From: Flavobacterium album
GTDB lineage: Bacteria; Bacteroidota; Bacteroidia; Flavobacteriales; Flavobacteriaceae
DNA length: 64,000 nucleotides
Assembly: GCF_003096035.1 (NCBI RefSeq)
Contig: NZ_CP029186.1
Coordinates: 2,307,001-2,371,000, forward strand
Direction: 5' to 3'
Below are positions 61,068 to 64,000 of this stretch, piece after piece. Below the pieces are notes generated by a model, which made no database searches, was not told the DNA's origin, and saw only the letters and a program-made list of their open reading frames with translations. The position numbers were made by a program, and so were the translations under genes. Position 1 is the first letter of the stretch, and the number at the start of each line of letters is the position of its first letter.

Positions 61068-61519
61068 TGAACACGGAAGATATAGACAAGAATTTACAGC
61101 CGATAACAGAGAACGGCGAGCACTTGAGCCCGATACTTCCGCTGGGCATAAAGAACTACCTGATTGATATAGACGGTACTATTTGCGACGATATACCGAA
61201 TGAGGAACCCGAAAGGATGGTTACCGCAGCCGTGTATCCTGATGCGCTCGAAACGCTAAACAGGTGGTATGACGAAGGGCACGTGATCTATTTCTTTACG
61301 TCGCGTACCGAAGCCCACAGGGAAATTACCGAAACATGGCTGAAGAAATTCGGCTTTAAATACCACGGCATGCTTATGGGCAAGCCCCGTGGGGGAAACT
61401 ACCACTGGATAGACAACCACCTTGTAAAGGCAACGCGATACAGGGGGAAATTTACCGACCTGGTTGAGAAAGAAGTGACCATCCAGGTTTTTGATGATGG
61501 CAAACACGATGAAGATTAA
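61067..61519 (+). CDS. HAD-superfamily phosphatase-like protein
   Basis: The protein has 150 residues from the ATG at 61067, overlapping the previous stop by one base; an in-frame ATG at 61019 would sit well inside the upstream gene. HAD motif I is YLIDIDGTICDD, motif II is YFFTSRTEAHREITETWL, and the end has GKPRGGNYHWIDNHLVKATRYRGK and FDDGKHD. The second Asp of DxD and the Thr/Ser and Lys positions are there, so phosphatase or phosphomutase activity is plausible. The substrate is unknown. Its place between two Fe-S redox genes is surprising. Confidence 0.8.
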   Translation: MNTEDIDKNLQPITENGEHLSPILPLGIKNYLIDIDGTICDDIPNEEPERMVTAAVYPDALETLNRWYDEGHVIYFFTSRTEAHREITETWLKKFGFKYHGMLMGKPRGGNYHWIDNHLVKATRYRGKFTDLVEKEVTIQVFDDGKHDED

Positions 61520-61522
61520 GTT

Positions 61523-62311
61523 ATGGAAAATATTATAGTTCCTACAATGGCCGAAATGATGGCTACAGGGCAGCAGCCGGAAGTATTGTTCTGGGTGGGC
61601 TGTTCGGGTAGCTTTGACGACAGGGCCAAAAAGATAACCAAGGCGTTTGTGCGGATACTAAACCGTGCCAATGTGCCGTTCGCTGTATTAGGAACGGAAG
61701 AAAGCTGTACGGGCGACCCTGCAAAAAGGGCAGGCAACGAGTTCCTGTTCCAGATGCAGGCTATGGCAAACATTGAGGTGCTCAACGCTTATGATGTAAA
61801 GAAGATTGTTACGGCATGCCCGCACTGCTTCAACACGATAAAGAACGAATACCCGGGCCTTGGCGGAAAGTATGAAGTGGTACACCACACCCAGTTCCTG
61901 AAATCGCTGCTTGAAGAAGGCAGGCTTACCATAGAAGGCGGGCAGTTTAAAGGCAAGAAAATAACCTTTCACGACCCGTGCTACTTAGGAAGGGCAAACA
62001 ATATCTATGAAGCGCCACGCGACCTTATAGAGAAGCTGGACGCTGAATTGGTAGAGATGAAACGCTCCCGTGCCAACGGCTTTTGCTGTGGTGCAGGCGG
62101 CGCACAGATGTTCAAGGAACCCGAGCCGGGCAACAAGGACGTGAACGTGGAAAGGACCGAAGATGCCTTGGAAACACAGCCTGAGATAATCGCGGCCGGA
62201 TGCCCGTTCTGTAACACTATGCTTACGGATGGCGTTAAGGCTAAGAACAGGGAACACGATGTTAAAGTAATGGATGTGGCGGAACTTATCGCCAATGCAA
62301 AGGATTTATAA
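61523..62311 (+). CDS. CCG-domain Fe-S protein (heterodisulfide reductase subunit B-like)
   Basis: The 262-residue protein carries two cysteine-rich CCG-type repeats, one ending in CPHCFNTIKNEYPGLGG and the other in NGFCCGAGGAQMF, with matching VLFWVGCSGSFDDRAKK and TFHDPCYLGRAN. Such domains bind a non-cubane or [4Fe-4S] cluster in HdrB, GlpC and LutA-like enzymes. Together with the dicluster protein two genes before, it forms an HdrBC-like electron-transfer pair on the cytoplasmic side of the membrane. The physiological substrate is not known for this Bacteroidota type. Confidence 0.88.
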   Translation: MENIIVPTMAEMMATGQQPEVLFWVGCSGSFDDRAKKITKAFVRILNRANVPFAVLGTEESCTGDPAKRAGNEFLFQMQAMANIEVLNAYDVKKIVTACPHCFNTIKNEYPGLGGKYEVVHHTQFLKSLLEEGRLTIEGGQFKGKKITFHDPCYLGRANNIYEAPRDLIEKLDAELVEMKRSRANGFCCGAGGAQMFKEPEPGNKDVNVERTEDALETQPEIIAAGCPFCNTMLTDGVKAKNREHDVKVMDVAELIANAKDL

Positions 62312-62323
62312 GAAAAAAGAATT

Positions 62324-62806
62324 ATGTACGTTCCTTTTGATACACTGCCTGAAGAATCCAGGATATGGATTTACCAGTCGAACAGGAAATTTTCTGATGA
62401 GGAAGTTACCGAAATAGAATCGTCGCTACAGAATTTCCTTGAGAACTGGGCGGCACACGGCGCGGGGCTTGAGGCTTCGTACCAGATAAAATACAACAGG
62501 TTTATTATTATTGCCATAAACCAGGAGGTACAGGCTGCAACGGGATGCTCTATAGATGCATCGGTACAGTTCATACAGTCGCTGGAGCAGAAATACAATG
62601 TAGACCTGCTCGACAAGATGAATGTTACCTTTAAGAACGGCGAGCATATTGCCTATAAGCCGCTTATCGATTTTAAGAAAATGGCTAAAGAGAAATCGGT
62701 TTCGGCCAATACTATAGTTTTTAACAACCTGGTAAACACCGTGGGAGAATGGGAAGAATACTGGGAAGTACCCGCAGGGGAAAGTTGGCACAGCCGGTTT
62801 TTTTGA
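62324..62806 (+). CDS. Conserved Bacteroidota protein of unknown function
   Basis: This 160-residue soluble protein begins MYVPFDTLPEESRIWIYQSN and has FLENWAAHGAGLEASYQIKYNRFIIIAINQEVQAATGCSIDASVQFI, and ends in EEYWEVPAGESWHSRFF. Homologs are sometimes called ABC-transporter ATPase, but no Walker A or B motif, signature or Q-loop is present, so that label looks wrong. It is the last gene of the Fe-S operon, 12 bp behind the CCG protein, and may be an accessory or chaperone for it. Confidence 0.75.
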   Translation: MYVPFDTLPEESRIWIYQSNRKFSDEEVTEIESSLQNFLENWAAHGAGLEASYQIKYNRFIIIAINQEVQAATGCSIDASVQFIQSLEQKYNVDLLDKMNVTFKNGEHIAYKPLIDFKKMAKEKSVSANTIVFNNLVNTVGEWEEYWEVPAGESWHSRFF

Positions 62807-62892
62807 CAGCTTTTTACACCGGGAAAAATAAGGGAATCATCATTGCATAAAAAGGTAATGGTGATTTTATCATTTAAAAAAATACAACAGTT

Positions 62893-64000
62893 TTGAAGAG
62901 ATTTTTGATTGTCGTTTTTCTGTTAGCCATTGGTACAGCATCGGCGCAGAAGGCATTGGGTTTTGATGATTACGCCTCGGCAGGCGAAAGGAAATGGGTA
63001 GACAGCATATACAACAGCATGTCGTTTGACGAAAGGGTAGGGCAGCTGTTTATGGTTGCAGCCTATTCTAACAAAGATTCCACGCATGTAAAAGGGATAG
63101 ATAAGCTGGTGAGGGATTATAAGGTTGGCGGGCTCATTTTCTTCCAGGGTGGTCCTGTGAGGCAGGCAAAGCTTACCAATCGTTACCAGGCAGAATCGAA
63201 AGTGCCGATGCTCATTGGCATAGATGCTGAATGGGGCCTTAGCATGAGGCTCGATTCTACCTACCGTTATCCGTGGAATATGACGCTGGGAGCCGTTCAG
63301 GACATGAAGCTCATCGAAAAGCAGGGCAAACAGATGGCGATACAGGCAAAGCGTATGGGTATACATTTCAATTTTGCGCCGGTGCTCGATATCAATACGA
63401 ACCCGTCAAACCCTATCATTGGCAACCGATCTTTTGGCGAGGATAAACTTAACGTGACCGACAGGGCCCTTGCCCTTATGAAAGGCATCCAGAGCGAGGG
63501 TGTTTTTGCAACAGGCAAGCACTTCCCGGGACATGGCGATACCGGCACCGATTCCCATACTACATTGCCGTACCTTCCTTTTTCTAAAGAGAGGCTGGAA
63601 GATGTAGAGTTCTATCCTTATAAGAAACTGTTTAAAGAAGGGTTGTCAAGCATTATGGTAGCGCACCTTAACGTGCCCAGCATAGAGCCTACGCCAAATT
63701 ATCCTACATCGCTTTCATATAATTTGATAACCAATATAGTGCAAAAGGAAATGGGCTTCAAAGGCCTGATATTTACAGATGCGCTCAATATGAAAGGAGC
63801 AAGCAGCTTTATGGCGCCCGGCGATATTGACCTTGAGGCCTTCCTTGCAGGGAATGACGTGCTGTTGTTTGCCGAAAATGTTCCTGTAGCCATAGAGAAA
63901 TTCCGCCAGGCTTATATGGACAGCGTATTGTCGGAAGAAAGGCTGCAGCATTCGGTAAAGAAGATATTGGCATATAAATACAGGGGCGGGCTCAATAACT
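62893..64000 (+). CDS. Glycoside hydrolase family 3 (NagZ-type beta-N-acetylglucosaminidase), 3'-truncated
   Basis: The gene starts at a TTG (62893) and runs off the window; no ATG start precedes the signal peptide (KRFLIVVFLLAIGTASAQ). 369 codons are visible, a GH3 domain: FDERVGQLFMVAAYSN, VGGLIFFQGGP, MLIGIDAEWGLSMRLD, ATGKHFPGHGDTGTDSH (the NagZ histidine motif that replaces a Glu acid/base) and the nucleophile Asp in GLIFTDALNMKGA. It removes beta-linked GlcNAc from peptidoglycan fragments. In Flavobacteriia such proteins often carry an additional beta-lactamase-like domain; whether this one does is beyond the window. Confidence 0.9.
   Translation, partial: MKRFLIVVFLLAIGTASAQKALGFDDYASAGERKWVDSIYNSMSFDERVGQLFMVAAYSNKDSTHVKGIDKLVRDYKVGGLIFFQGGPVRQAKLTNRYQAESKVPMLIGIDAEWGLSMRLDSTYRYPWNMTLGAVQDMKLIEKQGKQMAIQAKRMGIHFNFAPVLDINTNPSNPIIGNRSFGEDKLNVTDRALALMKGIQSEGVFATGKHFPGHGDTGTDSHTTLPYLPFSKERLEDVEFYPYKKLFKEGLSSIMVAHLNVPSIEPTPNYPTSLSYNLITNIVQKEMGFKGLIFTDALNMKGASSFMAPGDIDLEAFLAGNDVLLFAENVPVAIEKFRQAYMDSVLSEERLQHSVKKILAYKYRGGLNN

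Noticed and set aside
62324..62806. ABC-transporter ATPase
   Set aside because: No Walker A, Walker B or signature motif in the translation.

Overview
The window looks like a chromosomal segment of a Bacteroidota bacterium of the family Flavobacteriaceae, most likely Flavobacterium or a close relative. The reasons are a type IX secretion substrate with a C-terminal sorting domain, paired LptD/TamB/MlaD envelope genes of the Bacteroidota type, A-rich ribosome-binding regions without a strong Shine-Dalgarno, several promoters of the TTG/TTTG-N17-23-TAnnTTTG type, and occasional TTG starts. No prophage, conjugative element, CRISPR array or rRNA operon is visible. Three tRNA genes are present: Arg-TCT, Ser-GCT and Pro-TGG.

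Layout. 1-4 kb: the end of an M14 metallocarboxypeptidase, a GH114-like lipoprotein and a DUF2490 protein. 4-8.3 kb (minus): two tandem paralogous PAS histidine kinases and a coupled single-domain response regulator. 8.5-10.5 kb: dnaK behind a -24/-12-like promoter. 10.7-14.7 kb (minus): a GH5 lipoprotein and a four-gene array of small Cys-module/carboxypeptidase-regulatory-like membrane proteins. 14.8-19.2 kb: a Kinase-PolyVal-like protein, an esterase lipoprotein, an NlpC/P60 peptidase, a thiolase and a small unknown membrane protein. 19.3-25.2 kb: osmC/oxyR divergent pair, lpxD, a methyltransferase, and a tandem-START protein divergent from a GlxA-type regulator. 25.3-29 kb: a BspA-like repeat protein secreted by T9SS and a zinc alcohol dehydrogenase. 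29-34 kb: unknown genes, the tRNAs, a divergent SDR/HxlR pair, a helical-repeat protein with a partner gene, and a decayed GIY-YIG gene fused to a tRNA-Pro-like remnant. 34.6-39.9 kb: a cytochrome c-PQQ sugar dehydrogenase, a 526-bp composite inverted repeat, a methyltransferase/AI-2E exporter operon and a DUF4159 protein. 40-42 kb: an ankyrin/WGR protein. 42-48.4 kb: rsmE-tsaD divergent from tamB. 48.6-51.6 kb: pfkA, gap and a BadF-type sugar kinase. 51.7-57.4 kb: ridA, lptD and two tandem amidases. 57.4-64 kb: an unknown gene, then an mlaD / Fe-S protein / HAD / CCG protein operon and the start of a GH3 enzyme.

How it fits together. The strongest theme is the cell envelope: LPS transport and lipid A synthesis (lptD, lpxD), outer-membrane assembly (tamB), lipid transfer (MlaD type), peptidoglycan hydrolysis (two amidases, NlpC/P60, GH3) and several exported hydrolases. 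A second theme is regulated stress response (dnaK, oxyR/osmC, HxlR/SDR, GlxA/START). pfkA-gap-kinase is a small central-carbon cluster.

No single spectacular new system is evident. The most unusual items are the Cys-module array whose C-termini mimic the start of SusC plugs, the GIY-YIG pseudogene carrying a mutated tRNA-Pro copy with palindromes in two arms, the composite inverted repeat with its own terminal repeats, a family of palindromes with a shared core placed at convergent gene ends, and a lone polyvalent-protein-type kinase. All calls come from reading the sequence; no database search was run.
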